Source: Marinactinospora thermotolerans DSM 45154 (GTDB taxonomy: Bacteria; Actinomycetota; Actinomycetes; Streptosporangiales; Streptosporangiaceae). Taken from it: a DNA stretch of 64,000 nucleotides. How positions within the stretch are numbered: position 1 is the first letter of the stretch; every line of letters starts with the position of its first letter. Below are positions 34,747 to 43,764 of this stretch, one piece after another. A model generated the notes under the pieces. That model was given only the letters and a program-made list of their open reading frames with translations, did not search any database and was not told where the DNA came from. The stretch lies in contig NZ_FUWS01000004.1 of assembly GCF_900167435.1 (NCBI RefSeq), positions 372,001-436,000 on the forward strand, read 5' to 3'. The position numbers and the translations under genes are program-made.

Positions 34747-37254
34747 TCACACCTCCGCGTGCGGGCGCCGGACGGGCATGCCCAGCGTGACGGGTCCTGC
34801 GGGAACGGGCTGCTCCCGCTCGGTTTCGAACGCGATCGTCGGGTCGGGGACGTCGGGGGCGTTGGCGAAGGAGACGAACCGGGCCAGCTTGTCGGGGTCG
34901 TCGAGGACCCCGCGCCATTCGTCGGCGTATCCGGTGACGTGGCGCGCCATGGCGGCCTCCAGGTCCGCGGCGATGCCCAGCGCGTCGTCGACGACGACGG
35001 CGCGCAGGTGGTCCAGTCCTCCGTCCATGGCCTCGATCCAGGCCGCGGTGCGCTGCAACCGGTCGGCGGTGCGCACGTAGAACATCAGGAACCGGTCGAT
35101 GTAGCGGATGAGGGTGTCGTGGTCGACGTCGGAGACGAGCAGGTCGGCGTGGCGGGGCCGGAAGCCGCCGTTGCCGCCGACGTAGAGGTTCCACCCCTTC
35201 TCGGTCGCGATGACGCCGATGTCCTTGCCGCGCGCCTCGGCGCATTCGCGCGCGCACCCCGACACCCCGGCCTTGATCTTGTGCGGGGCGCGCAGCCCCC
35301 GGTAGCGCAGCTCCAGCTCGATCGCCAGCCCGACGGAGTCCTGCACCCCGTAGCGGCACCACGTGGAGCCGACACACGACTTCACCGTGCGCAGGGACTT
35401 GCCGTAGGCGTGCCCCGACTCGAATCCGGCGTCGACCAGGCGCCGCCAGATCGCCGGGAGCTGTTCGACCCGGGCCCCGAGCAGGTCGATGCGCTGACCG
35501 CCGGTGATCTTGGTGTAGAGCCCGAAGTCGCGGGCGACCTCCCCGATGACGATGAGCTTGTCGGGGGTGATCTCCCCGCCGGGGATGCGCGGCACCACCG
35601 AGTAGGTGCCGTTGCGCTGGATGTTGGCGAGGAAGTGGTCGTTGGTGTCCTGGAGGGCCGCCTGCTCGCCGTCGAGGATGTGGCCGCCGTTGAGGGAGGC
35701 CAGGATCGAGGCGACCGCCGGTTTGCAGACGTCGCAGCCCCGGCCGCGGCCATAGCGGGCGATCAGCTCGGAGAAGGTGGCGACACCGGTCGCGGTGACG
35801 ATCTCGACCAACTCGGCGCGGGACTGCTCGAAGTGCTCGCACAGGGCCCGCGACTGTTCCACCCCGGCCTCGGCCAGCAGCGTCTTGAGCATGGGGACGC
35901 AGCTGCCGCAGCTGGTGCCGGCCCCGGTGCAGCCCTTCAGCACGGCCACGTCGCAGGCCCCGTCGTGGATGGCGGTGACCAGGGCGCCCTTGGTGACGGC
36001 GTTGCAGGAGCAGACCTGGGCGTCGTCGGGGAGCGCGCCCACCCCGATCCCCCCGCCCTCGCGCCCCGGGGCGATGAGGTCGAGCGGGTCACCGGGCAGT
36101 TCGCGTCCCACGAGGGGGCGCAACCCCGCGTAGGCGGTGGCGTCGCCGACGAGGACGCCGCCCAGCAGCGTGCGGGCGTCGTCGGAGACCACGAGCTTGG
36201 CGTAACGGCGGCCGGGCGCGTCGTTGAGCACGACCTCCAGCGCGCCCGGCGTCCGGCCGTGGGCGTCGCCGAAGCTCGCGACGTCGACGCCCAGCAGCTT
36301 GAGCTTGGTGGAGGTGTCGGCGCCGGTGAACGCGGCGGTGCCGCCGAGCAGGCGGTCGGCGACGACCTCGGCCATCGCGTTGCCGGGAGCGATCAGACCG
36401 TAGACGGTCCCACCGGCCTGGGCGCACTCGCCGACCGCGTAGATCGCCTCGTCGAGGGTGCGGCACGCCTCGTCGACGACGACGCCGCCGCGCGGGCCGA
36501 CCTCCAGGCCGGCGGCGCGGGCCAGCTCGTCGCGCGGCCGGATCCCCACGGCGAACACCACGATGTCGGCGGCGAGTTCACGCTCGCCCAACCTGACCCG
36601 GGCGACCCGGCCGTCGGCGCCGGCCTCGACCGCCTCGACCCCGACACCGGTGTGCACGGTGACCCCCGTCTCGGCGATCAGGCCACCCAGCAGGGCGCCG
36701 CCTCCTTCGTCGATCTGGGCGGGCATCAACCAGGGGGCCAGCTCGACGACGTGGGCCCGCACGCCGAGCAGGCGCAGCGCGTTGGCCGCCTCCAGCCCCA
36801 GCAGGCCGCCGCCGATGACGACACCGGTACGGGCGTCTCGCGCGGAGGCGGTGATCGCGTCGAGGTCGTCCAGGGTCCGGTAGACGTGGCAACCGGGCAG
36901 GTCGTGGCCGGGGACCGGTGGTACGAACGCCGAGGAGCCCGTGGCCAGGACGAGCGCGTCGTAGCCGACCACGGCGCCGGTGCGGGTGGTGACGGTCCGT
37001 CCGGCCCGGTCGATGGCCGTGGCGGGTTCGCCGAGCCTCAGGTCCACACCTCCCCGGCGGACCAGGTCGGGCAGGCGCAGGTCCTCCTCGCAGGCGCCGT
37101 CGAAGTACGACGACAGGGCCACCCGGTCGTAGGCGGGACGGGACTCCTCGGCCAGCACGGTGATGTGCCAGGTGCCGTCGGTGTCCCGGTCGCGCACCGC
37201 CTCGACGAGACGGTGGCCGACCATGCCGTTTCCGATGACGACGAGTTGTCTCAT
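34747..37254 (-). CDS. nirB: nitrite reductase large subunit
   Basis: 835-residue cytosolic enzyme reducing nitrite to ammonium with NADH. FAD site GNGMVGHRL, NAD site VVIGGGLLGLEAANAL. BFD-type [2Fe-2S] region with CSCNAV and CTGAGTSCGSC, followed by CDVCKP. The sulfite/nitrite reductase ferredoxin-like repeats carry TYSVVPRIPGGE, and the siroheme/[4Fe-4S] cysteines are CVGSTWC and GVSGCARECAE. Length is normal for the family. ATG 37252-37254 with AGGAGA upstream, downstream of a GlnR/MtrA-like box. First gene of nirB-nirD-hemD-cbiX. Confidence 0.96.
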   Translation of the reverse strand: MRQLVVIGNGMVGHRLVEAVRDRDTDGTWHITVLAEESRPAYDRVALSSYFDGACEEDLRLPDLVRRGGVDLRLGEPATAIDRAGRTVTTRTGAVVGYDALVLATGSSAFVPPVPGHDLPGCHVYRTLDDLDAITASARDARTGVVIGGGLLGLEAANALRLLGVRAHVVELAPWLMPAQIDEGGGALLGGLIAETGVTVHTGVGVEAVEAGADGRVARVRLGERELAADIVVFAVGIRPRDELARAAGLEVGPRGGVVVDEACRTLDEAIYAVGECAQAGGTVYGLIAPGNAMAEVVADRLLGGTAAFTGADTSTKLKLLGVDVASFGDAHGRTPGALEVVLNDAPGRRYAKLVVSDDARTLLGGVLVGDATAYAGLRPLVGRELPGDPLDLIAPGREGGGIGVGALPDDAQVCSCNAVTKGALVTAIHDGACDVAVLKGCTGAGTSCGSCVPMLKTLLAEAGVEQSRALCEHFEQSRAELVEIVTATGVATFSELIARYGRGRGCDVCKPAVASILASLNGGHILDGEQAALQDTNDHFLANIQRNGTYSVVPRIPGGEITPDKLIVIGEVARDFGLYTKITGGQRIDLLGARVEQLPAIWRRLVDAGFESGHAYGKSLRTVKSCVGSTWCRYGVQDSVGLAIELELRYRGLRAPHKIKAGVSGCARECAEARGKDIGVIATEKGWNLYVGGNGGFRPRHADLLVSDVDHDTLIRYIDRFLMFYVRTADRLQRTAAWIEAMDGGLDHLRAVVVDDALGIAADLEAAMARHVTGYADEWRGVLDDPDKLARFVSFANAPDVPDPTIAFETEREQPVPAGPVTLGMPVRRPHAEV

Positions 37255-37344
37255 AGCCGGATGGTTCTCCTAGCGGTGCTCGACTCGGGGGCCGCGACGC
37301 CGCGTCCCGAACAGGTTTCGGTGGGTCCAGGGAAGCGGGTCGGT

Positions 37345-37382
37345 GTTTCACCGCCGTCAGCCTTCCGTGACGGCCACGTTTC
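37345..37382 (-). promoter_or_regulatory. GlnR/MtrA-type box upstream of nirB
   Basis: Toward nirB the strand reads GAAAC-N6-GTCAC-N6-CTGAC-N6-GAAAC, four 5-mers in exact 11-nt register (37345-37382), 91 bp before the nirB ATG. GlnR boxes of streptomycetes are described as gTnAC-N6-GaAAc-N6 repeats; MtrA uses overlapping GTnAC repeats. Three of the four elements fit. Regulation of nitrite reductase by nitrogen status is the inference. Confidence 0.6.
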
Positions 37383-37566
37383 GTTGTCCTGTCACCGCAG
37401 TTGAGGGGGGTGTGATCCGGCGGGGCCGGAGACAACGGTGGTCCCGCGCCGGCGACGGGGGTCCCGCCTCGGGGGTGGAGCCGTGCGCGACCGGCACGCC
37501 CCGGCCGGGCCGCCCGGCCGGCCTCGACGTCTTCGCACCGGCCGCCTCCATCGCTACGATCCCGGC

Positions 37567-38031
37567 ATGTCACATGATCGGCCGGTGGCCGACGAACCCG
37601 AGATCGTGGTTTCCGGGCGCGGCTTCACCGCGCGTTTCGACGGGGAGCGGTTGCGGCTCATCCGGGGGCGGAACACGTGGACCGTGCCGGTGCGCGCGAT
37701 GCGTCTCGTCACCGTGGCGGCGGACACGACGGTGCGGATCGAGCTGAGCGGGGACGGCCGCGAGCGCGCGGCCTCGGTACATCCCTCCTCGCCCTCCGGG
37801 CAGAATAGGGCACATGGGGGGCGATCAGACGGGCGGCGGCCCGCTTCCGCCGGTGGACGCGCACCTACTGTCGGTGTTGTTCACCGAACTGGGGGCCGGG
37901 GTCTACGTCGTCGATGCCGCGGGGAAGATCATCGCCTGCAATCCGTGGGCGGAACGTCACCTGGGCTACCCCCCTGGCGCGCTGCTGGGAAAGGACGCCC
38001 ACCGTCTCCTCAACCCCCTTCCCGGGGGTGA
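37567..38031 (+). CDS. small beta-rich protein, C-terminus doubtful
   Basis: From ATG 37567 the first ~75 residues look genuine (EIVVSGRGFTARFDGERLRL, IRGRNTWTVPVRAMRLVTVA, TTVRIELSGDGRERAA), a compact beta pattern reminiscent of PH/DUF4429-like domains. The frame then runs 218 bp out of frame through the next gene in Arg/Pro-rich sequence, which is implausible. A TAG at 37805-37807 in another frame suggests the true end may lie before 37814, with an indel in between. Function unknown. Confidence 0.45.
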   Translation: MSHDRPVADEPEIVVSGRGFTARFDGERLRLIRGRNTWTVPVRAMRLVTVAADTTVRIELSGDGRERAASVHPSSPSGQNRAHGGRSDGRRPASAGGRAPTVGVVHRTGGRGLRRRCRGEDHRLQSVGGTSPGLPPWRAAGKGRPPSPQPPSRG

Positions 38032-39532
38032 CCACGGGCTGCCGGAACAGCGACCGATCCTGGAGGAGCTCGCCGACGGCCACGGCGTCAGCGGTGACCG
38101 CGCCGTGCTACTGCGCTCCGACGGCACCACGTCGGCCGTGTGGTGGACGGCCACGCCGCTGCCCTCGGGCGGGGGAGCCGTGGTGCTCTTCCACGACGAC
38201 GCCGCACGGCGGGACTGGGAGGAGCAGCGCGCGCACCGCTACGCCCACAGCGAGGCCCTGCGGGAGCGGGCCGAGTCCGACCTGGCCGAGACCAGTTGGC
38301 TCGGCGAGCTGACCGTGGCCTTGAGCAGCACCCTGGACGCCGAGGAGGGGCTGCGCAGGCTGGTCCGGTTGCTGGTCCCCCGGATCGCCGACGCCGCGCT
38401 GGTCGACCTCGCCGCGAGCGCGGGCCGGCTGCACCGTGTGGCCTGGGCCCACCGCGCCCCGGACCGGGTGCCCGCCGGCGCGTTGGAGGACGATCTGCCG
38501 CGGCACGGGCCGGTCTCCAAGGCCGTCGTGGCGCAGGTGCTGGCCGGAGGACCCACCCGCCACCTGGCCGCCCCCTTCGTCCCCCCACCGGACGCCGACG
38601 CGCTGGAGCGGGCCACCGCCGCGATGCTGACCGGGCTGGGCGCGGGCCAGGCACTGGTCGTGCCGCTGAGGACGCGCCTGGCGACGCTCGGGACGTTGAC
38701 GTTGACCCGCGCCCCGGGGGAGCGCCCCTTCGACGAGGCCGACCTCTCCCTGGCCGAGGAGATCGCCCGCCGCGCCACGCTCGGCCTGGACAACGCCCGC
38801 CTGCACGCGGGGCAGGCCGACATCGCCGCCACCCTGCAACGCGCGCTGCTCACCGACCTGCCCGCCCATCCAGGGCTGGAGCTGAGCGCGCACTACCGGC
38901 CCGCCAGCCACGCCGCCGAGGTCGGCGGCGACTGGTATGACGCCTTCCCCCTGCCCGGCGGCGACCTGGCTCTGATCATCGGGGACGTCACGGGACACGA
39001 CATCCAGGCGGCCTCGCGCATGAGCGAACTGCGCAGCATGTTGCGGGCTCTGGCCGTCGACCGTCCCCACGACGATCCCGGCACCATCCTGAGACGCTTG
39101 GACCGCGCCCAGGACCATCTTGCGCTGGCGGACTCGGCCACCGCCGTCTTCGCCCGGTTGCGGCCCGCCGCCGAGGGGGCCTGGCGGCTGTCGTGGTCGG
39201 TGGCCGGGCATCCACCGCCCCTGCTCGTTTCCGGCAACGGCCGTGCCCGCCACCTCTCCGGCGGGCACGCCCCGCTCCTCGGCGCGCTGCCCGAGGCTCC
39301 TCGGCCCACCGCCGAGATGGTGCTGGCGCCCGGCTCGACCCTCCTGCTCTACACCGACGGACTGGTGGAGTCGCGCGTCCAGGACCTCGACACCGGGATG
39401 ACCCGGCTGCGCGGGTACGCCGCCCTCCACCACGAGTGGCCGTTGGACGAGTTGTGCGCCGGACTGGCCGGTGAGCTCGGCGACCCGCGCGACGACATCA
39501 CCCTCATCGCCGTGCGCATTCCGGCCTCCTGA
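37814..39532 (+). CDS. PAS-GAF-PP2C (SpoIIE/RsbU-type) serine phosphatase
   Basis: 572 residues. PAS domain ~15-130 (LGAGVYVVDAAGKIIACN; LGYPPGALLGKDAHRLL), GAF domain ~160-330, then the SpoIIE/PP2C catalytic domain ~345-570 with AEVGGDWYDAFPLPGGDLAL, IGDVTGHDIQAA, SVAGHPPPLL, LLLYTDGLVESR and DDITLIAVR, covering the metal-binding aspartates. Likely dephosphorylates an anti-sigma-factor antagonist in response to a signal sensed by PAS/GAF. No partner-switch proteins are encoded nearby. GAATAGGGCAC precedes the ATG; a weak ribosome site. Confidence 0.92.
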   Translation: MGGDQTGGGPLPPVDAHLLSVLFTELGAGVYVVDAAGKIIACNPWAERHLGYPPGALLGKDAHRLLNPLPGGDHGLPEQRPILEELADGHGVSGDRAVLLRSDGTTSAVWWTATPLPSGGGAVVLFHDDAARRDWEEQRAHRYAHSEALRERAESDLAETSWLGELTVALSSTLDAEEGLRRLVRLLVPRIADAALVDLAASAGRLHRVAWAHRAPDRVPAGALEDDLPRHGPVSKAVVAQVLAGGPTRHLAAPFVPPPDADALERATAAMLTGLGAGQALVVPLRTRLATLGTLTLTRAPGERPFDEADLSLAEEIARRATLGLDNARLHAGQADIAATLQRALLTDLPAHPGLELSAHYRPASHAAEVGGDWYDAFPLPGGDLALIIGDVTGHDIQAASRMSELRSMLRALAVDRPHDDPGTILRRLDRAQDHLALADSATAVFARLRPAAEGAWRLSWSVAGHPPPLLVSGNGRARHLSGGHAPLLGALPEAPRPTAEMVLAPGSTLLLYTDGLVESRVQDLDTGMTRLRGYAALHHEWPLDELCAGLAGELGDPRDDITLIAVRIPAS

Positions 39533-39649
39533 GGAGGGGTGCGGCCGGGCGACGGTGTGGGGCGAGCCCGGTCCCGTCGAGCGGGCCGGGCCCGGCGTCA
39601 CACGGGGGCCCGGGCGGATCGCGGTGGCCCGGGCCGCGGAAGGGCCTGG

Positions 39650-39922
39650 TCAGGGGGCCGAGTCGATGCCCTTGCCCAGGTGCTCCCTGCGCAGTCGTTC
39701 GACCTCCTCCAGCGCGTAGCTCAGCCCGCCCTCGATCTCGGGGCCCCGCGTTCGGCCGCGCTCCGGCGCAGCGCCTCCGTGGTCGCGCCGGCCACGGCGG
39801 TCTGGCTGGTCACGGTCGTGGGCGCCCACGTCCTGCACCGGGCGGGACCTCCGGGGCCGGCCGAGGCCCTGACGCGGCGTCTCCTCTACGATTCCCTCCG
39901 CGGTCGCTGATCCCTTCCCCAC
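39650..39922 (-). pseudogene. small protein with probable frame disruption
   Basis: The C-terminus, EIEGGLSYALEEVERLRREH, followed by LGKGIDSAP, looks like a real amphipathic helix. Upstream in this frame the sequence is Arg/Asp-rich noise, but another frame reads TVTSQTAVAGATTEALRRSA followed by AERG, which joins smoothly if one base is restored in the GGGGCCCC run near 39748. The intact product would be roughly 55-80 residues, mostly helical. No family recognised; start uncertain. Confidence 0.4.
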
Positions 39923-40043
39923 GGCCTTCCCATGTTCCTCCCCTGGGGAAAACGGCCTGGCCGGAAGCGGCGGCGCGGTGCTACTTGATCGGCGCGTGGG
40001 AATATCCGCAACGGCCGTTCAGGCGAGGAGTGGGAGGTTTCCC

Positions 40044-41201
40044 GTGAAAACGACGATCCCTGGGCGAGCGGACGACTGGCGCCTGGAGTATCCCCGGCTG
40101 GATCGTGCCGCCGGCGCCCTGGCCGGGGCGGCGATGGCGGCCTGCCTGGCCCGGCTCCCCGACTCGGAGATCGGCGCGCTGGAGCGGCCCGACGCCGACG
40201 GGACGGGTTCCTCCTACCTGGCCTGGCTGGTCATGACCGCGCTGCGGCACCTGGACGACCCGCGGGCCGTCGCCAAGGCCGTCGACACCGAAGCCGAGCT
40301 CGCCTGGGCGCTGGCTTTGCGCCAGGCGGTCGAGGAGGGGGTGCTCATACCGGCCGCGTCCACGTCGGCCTACGGTCCGATCTCCGCGGCCTGGCGGGCG
40401 GTGACCACGACACCGGTGCCCCGGCTGGATCCGGCCCGCCGGACGTTCCCCTGCCGCCACCTGGTCGACGCGATCCGGTCGGCCCACGCCTCCGGGGGGC
40501 CGGAGGCAGCGTTGTACGCCGGTGCCCTGGCGGGGGCGCGCTGGGGCGTCTCCGCGGTCCCGCTGGAGATCCAGCGCAGGCTCGCCGACATCCTGCCGCT
40601 GCGCCGTCTCGTCATCGGCGCGGTGGTGGCCGTTCGCGGACCCCGGCCGGATCAGTGGCCCGAGGTCGAATGCGCCTCCTCCCTGCCCTTCAACCGTTAC
40701 GCCCCCTTCCAGGTGCCCCACCCCCATGACCCCGGCGTGATCCTGTGCAGCCTCCCCTACGTTCCCACCGCCACCGATGCCCAGGCCGTGGTGTCGCTGT
40801 GCCAGGTCGGTGCCGGGGACATGCCCGCTCATTTACCGGCACGCGACACCGTCGAGGTGTGGCTGGCCGATACCACCGGGCTCAACTCCAATCTGCACTT
40901 CGTGCTGGACCAGGCGGCGCGCGCCGTCGCGACGCTGCGGGCCGAGGGCAAGCGGGTGCTGTTGCACTGCGCGGCCTGCCAGTCGCGGACGCCCGCTGTT
41001 GCGGCGCACTATGCGGTGTTGGCACGCGGTGTCGAGGTGGTGACGGCGCTACGTGAGGCCATTCGCGCGGTGGGCGGGCATCTGAACAACGCCGAGCTGG
41101 CGCGGACCGTCGCCGTTCTCAACGGGGTCGAACTGACCGACCCCGCTGCGGCGCTGTTCCCCGATGGCATGCCGGAGGTGACCCGCCACCGTCTGGGCTG
41201 A
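40044..41201 (+). CDS. degenerate ADP-ribosylglycohydrolase fused to cysteine-dependent protein phosphatase
   Basis: 385 residues. The N-terminal ~205 residues follow the helical ADP-ribosylglycohydrolase pattern (AAGALAGAAMAACLARLPDS, SSYLAWLVMTALRHLDD, YGPISAAWRAV, ALYAGALAGARWGVSAVPLE), but the metal-binding Asp clusters are missing: the usual GGDTDT is GGPEAA. The C-terminal part (~235-385) is a dual-specificity/tyrosine phosphatase with HCAACQSR, His308-Cys309-x5-Arg315, and Asp in VWLADTTGLN as possible general acid. So: pseudo-glycohydrolase plus active-looking phosphatase. GTG 40044 with GGAGTGGGAGG upstream. Target unknown. Confidence 0.8.
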   Translation: MKTTIPGRADDWRLEYPRLDRAAGALAGAAMAACLARLPDSEIGALERPDADGTGSSYLAWLVMTALRHLDDPRAVAKAVDTEAELAWALALRQAVEEGVLIPAASTSAYGPISAAWRAVTTTPVPRLDPARRTFPCRHLVDAIRSAHASGGPEAALYAGALAGARWGVSAVPLEIQRRLADILPLRRLVIGAVVAVRGPRPDQWPEVECASSLPFNRYAPFQVPHPHDPGVILCSLPYVPTATDAQAVVSLCQVGAGDMPAHLPARDTVEVWLADTTGLNSNLHFVLDQAARAVATLRAEGKRVLLHCAACQSRTPAVAAHYAVLARGVEVVTALREAIRAVGGHLNNAELARTVAVLNGVELTDPAAALFPDGMPEVTRHRLG

Positions 41202-41719
41202 CTTTTCGGGGGAGGCCATCGGCCCGCGCGGGCCTGTGCCCGGCGCCCCGGGGCGGCGGGGACGGACACCGATGCCCTTCCACCGGGCGGTGTCCCCGAG
41301 CGCCGCCTCGCCCTCGGCCCCGGCGCGGCGGCCGTCCCCGCGGCTCGCCGCGGCCGATCCGGATCCGCTGAGCGCGGGCCGGCCGAGGAGCCCCCACCCG
41401 GGTGTCGAGGGCGACACGATGCCGGCGCGGCGGTTGCGCGCGGCCGTCTTGGCCACCGGTGCCCCGCCTGGAGCCGGCCGACCTGGGCGGGCCCCGGATC
41501 GCCGTGGGGCTGTCATGGCGGGCGCTCACCCCGGGGAGGTGCCGGGGGCCGAGACGGCCCACGCTGGAGGCGGGGAGGCCGGGGGCGGGGACCTCCCTGG
41601 CCCGGCGCGCCGGATCCGCGCTTGGCTGCTGAGCGGTGGCGCTGGAACGCGGTTCTCCTGTACCGGGTGCGCGGGATATTCCATCGCCGCCCCATGGCGA
41701 AGCTGGGATGATCCCCTGC
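41202..41719. other. non-coding interval
   Basis: About 520 bp. Open frames on either strand are low-complexity Pro/Arg/Ala sequence and do not continue any neighbouring domain. Nothing supportable except the presumed promoter of the RNase Z gene near its right end. Confidence 0.45.
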
Positions 41720-42649
41720 ATGTCGATGCGTGAACTCGTCGTCTTGGGGACCTCCAGCGCCGTGCCGACCCGACGGCGCAACCACAACGGCTACTTCCTG
41801 CGCTGGGACTCCCACGGTCTGCTGTTCGACCCGGGGGAGGGGACCCAGCGCCAGCTCCGGCTGGCCGGGCTGGCCGCGCACGACCTGACCCGGATCTGCG
41901 TGACCCACTTCCACGGCGACCACAGTCTGGGGCTGCCCGGGGTGGTGCAGCGGATCGCGCGGGATCAGGTGGCCCATGAGGTGCGGGTGGCGTTTCCCGC
42001 GGCGGGGGAGCGGTACTGGCGCCGGCTGCGCCACGCCACCGAGTTCGCCGACACCGATTCGGTCGTGGCCCAGCCCGTGGAGGGGCCGGCGGCCGAGCTG
42101 CCGGGAGAGGCCGACTTCACCTTGACCGCTCTGCCGCTGGAGCACCGGATCCCGACCTACGGGTACCGCCTGGCCGAACCCGACGGTGTGCGCATCCGCG
42201 CCGAGGGGCTGGCCGCGCGCGGGGTGAGCGGGCCGGCGGTGGGCCGTCTCAAGGCGGAGGGGTCGGTACTGGACGCCGCGGGGGAGCGGGTGTACCTGGC
42301 CGACCACAGTGAGGTCCGCCGCGGGCAGGTGTTCGCCTTCGTGATGGACACCGGGATGTGCGACAACGCGGTGCGGCTGGCCGAGGGGGCCGACCTGCTG
42401 GTGATCGAGTCCACCTATCTGGACGCCGAGGAGGAGCTGGCCGTGGCCTACCGGCACCTGACGGCGGGCCAGGCGGGGCGGATCGCGGCCGAGGCGGGGG
42501 TGCGTCGGCTGGTGCTCACCCACATCTCCGAACGCTATGAGCAGGACGCGGACGAGCGGTTCGTGGAGCAGGCCGCGCGGCACTTCGGGGGCGAGATCGT
42601 GCTGGCCGCCGACCTGGAGCGGGTTTTGGTGCCGCCACGCCGTGGGTGA
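41720..42649 (+). CDS. rnz: ribonuclease Z
   Basis: 309 residues, endonuclease processing tRNA 3' ends. MSMRELVVLGTSSAVPT and NHNGYFLRW at the start, zinc motif HFHGDH at residues 63-68, GEGTQRQLRLAG, the substrate-binding LEHRIPTYGYRL, then MDTGMCDNAV, ESTYLD and LTHISERY for the remaining metal ligands. Typical length for the long bacterial/actinobacterial form. ATG 41720 matches the usual actinobacterial N-terminus MSxRELVVLG; ATG 41708 in frame is the alternative. Confidence 0.95.
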   Translation: MSMRELVVLGTSSAVPTRRRNHNGYFLRWDSHGLLFDPGEGTQRQLRLAGLAAHDLTRICVTHFHGDHSLGLPGVVQRIARDQVAHEVRVAFPAAGERYWRRLRHATEFADTDSVVAQPVEGPAAELPGEADFTLTALPLEHRIPTYGYRLAEPDGVRIRAEGLAARGVSGPAVGRLKAEGSVLDAAGERVYLADHSEVRRGQVFAFVMDTGMCDNAVRLAEGADLLVIESTYLDAEEELAVAYRHLTAGQAGRIAAEAGVRRLVLTHISERYEQDADERFVEQAARHFGGEIVLAADLERVLVPPRRG

Positions 42650-43064
42650 GCCCGGAGCCGGTGGGCCGGCGGGAGGGGTTGTCCCGTCTCGGCAAAATCG
42701 CCGCAGATCGTTGACCCCGCTTTCCTCTCGCCGGTAGACACGTGCCCAGCGCGCCGAAGCGCGGAATGGCGCCGGGTCGGCACCGTGGGTGAGGGGAGGA
42801 GGGCGGTGTGCGCATGACCGGACGGACAAAACGGGCAAAACATGTCAAAATACGTGACTTGGCCCACAAACTCTGCCTTTCGGGTTCCGTTACCCTCCCG
42901 TTACCCATACGCTCGAACACGGCGCCCCCGAGGTCACACCGATCCCGGCGCTCCCTACGTCGCCACCCCGTGCTCTGGGTGGCCGGTGGCCGTCGCCGCT
43001 CTCCCCACTCTTCGTGGAACCCCGCGCGGCCACATCCCTTGCTCCCGATCAAAGGATCTTCGCC
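42650..43064 (+). other. leader region of RlpA-like gene, no CDS
   Basis: No credible coding frame. Contains the GTTAC-N6-GTTAC repeat and a possible -10 TACGCT at 42908-42913, which would leave a ~145-nt untranslated leader. I looked for a c-di-AMP (ydaO) riboswitch, found before cell-wall hydrolase genes in actinobacteria, and did not find its conserved core. Confidence 0.45.
42889..42904 (+). promoter_or_regulatory. MtrA-like direct repeat
   Basis: GTTAC (42889-42893), 6 nt, GTTAC (42900-42904), embedded in two copies of CCGTTACCC 11 bp apart, on the same helix face. GTnAC-N6-GTnAC is the pattern I associate with the actinobacterial response regulator MtrA, which controls cell-wall hydrolase genes. 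Located just upstream of the presumed promoter. Confidence 0.5.
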
Positions 43065-43736
43065 GTGGGCACTCACCGGCCCTCTCGCCCCGCGCCGTTC
43101 ACCAAGTCCAAGCGCCTGATCGTCGCCACCGCGGCCGCCGGCGCCGTCGTCGTCGCCGGCGCCACCGCGGGCGCCGCCGCATTGGACGCCCCCGCCACCA
43201 CGCCTGAGGCCGCCGCCATCCCCCAGGCCCGCACCGCGGCCCTGGCCCCGCTCTCCGAGGGCGCCGTCTCCTCCCCGGACCCCCAGACGGCCGAGCGGCT
43301 GCGCGCCGAGGCCACCGACCAGGCCGTCCAGGCCTTCAACGGCTCGGCCCGCCAGGCCGAGAAGGAGGAACCCCGCGCGGAGACCCAGGACACCGGGGAG
43401 ACCTCCTCCACCGGCACCTCGGGCGACTCCGGCGCCTCGCCGGCCCCCACCGGCCAGGGCGGCAGCTGCGAGGCGTCGATGTACAGCGACCCCCAGCCCA
43501 CCGCCAGCGGCGAGACCTTCGATCCCTCCGCGATGACCGCGGCGCACAAGACCCTGCCGATGCACACGATGGTCGAGGTCACCAACCCCGCCAACGGCAA
43601 GAGCGTCACGGTACGCATCAACGACCGCGGCCCCTACATCGACGGCCGCTGCCTGGACCTGTCCACGGCCGCCTTCGAGACCATCGCCTCGGCCAGCCAG
43701 GGCGTCGTCGACGTCGAATGGCAGGTCGTCGAGTAA
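43065..43736 (+). CDS. RlpA-like double-psi beta-barrel secreted/anchored protein
   Basis: 223 residues. Basic N-terminus KSKRL followed by a hydrophobic Ala/Val signal or anchor (~18-42), an Ala/Glu/Ser-rich linker (~45-145) and a C-terminal RlpA-like DPBB domain: CEASMYSDPQPTASGETFDP, MTAAHKTLPMHTMVEVTN, VTVRINDRGPYIDGRCLDLS. The catalytic-type Asp of RINDRGPY is present. Probably acts on or binds peptidoglycan outside the membrane. Starts at GTG 43065 with AAAGGA upstream. Confidence 0.88.
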   Translation: MGTHRPSRPAPFTKSKRLIVATAAAGAVVVAGATAGAAALDAPATTPEAAAIPQARTAALAPLSEGAVSSPDPQTAERLRAEATDQAVQAFNGSARQAEKEEPRAETQDTGETSSTGTSGDSGASPAPTGQGGSCEASMYSDPQPTASGETFDPSAMTAAHKTLPMHTMVEVTNPANGKSVTVRINDRGPYIDGRCLDLSTAAFETIASASQGVVDVEWQVVE

Positions 43737-43764
43737 CCCGCCGCCCCGACGCCACCGCCCGCCC

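Noticed and set aside
42650-43064. Possible c-di-AMP (ydaO) riboswitch before the RlpA-like gene
   Set aside because: Location is suggestive but the conserved core sequence could not be found.
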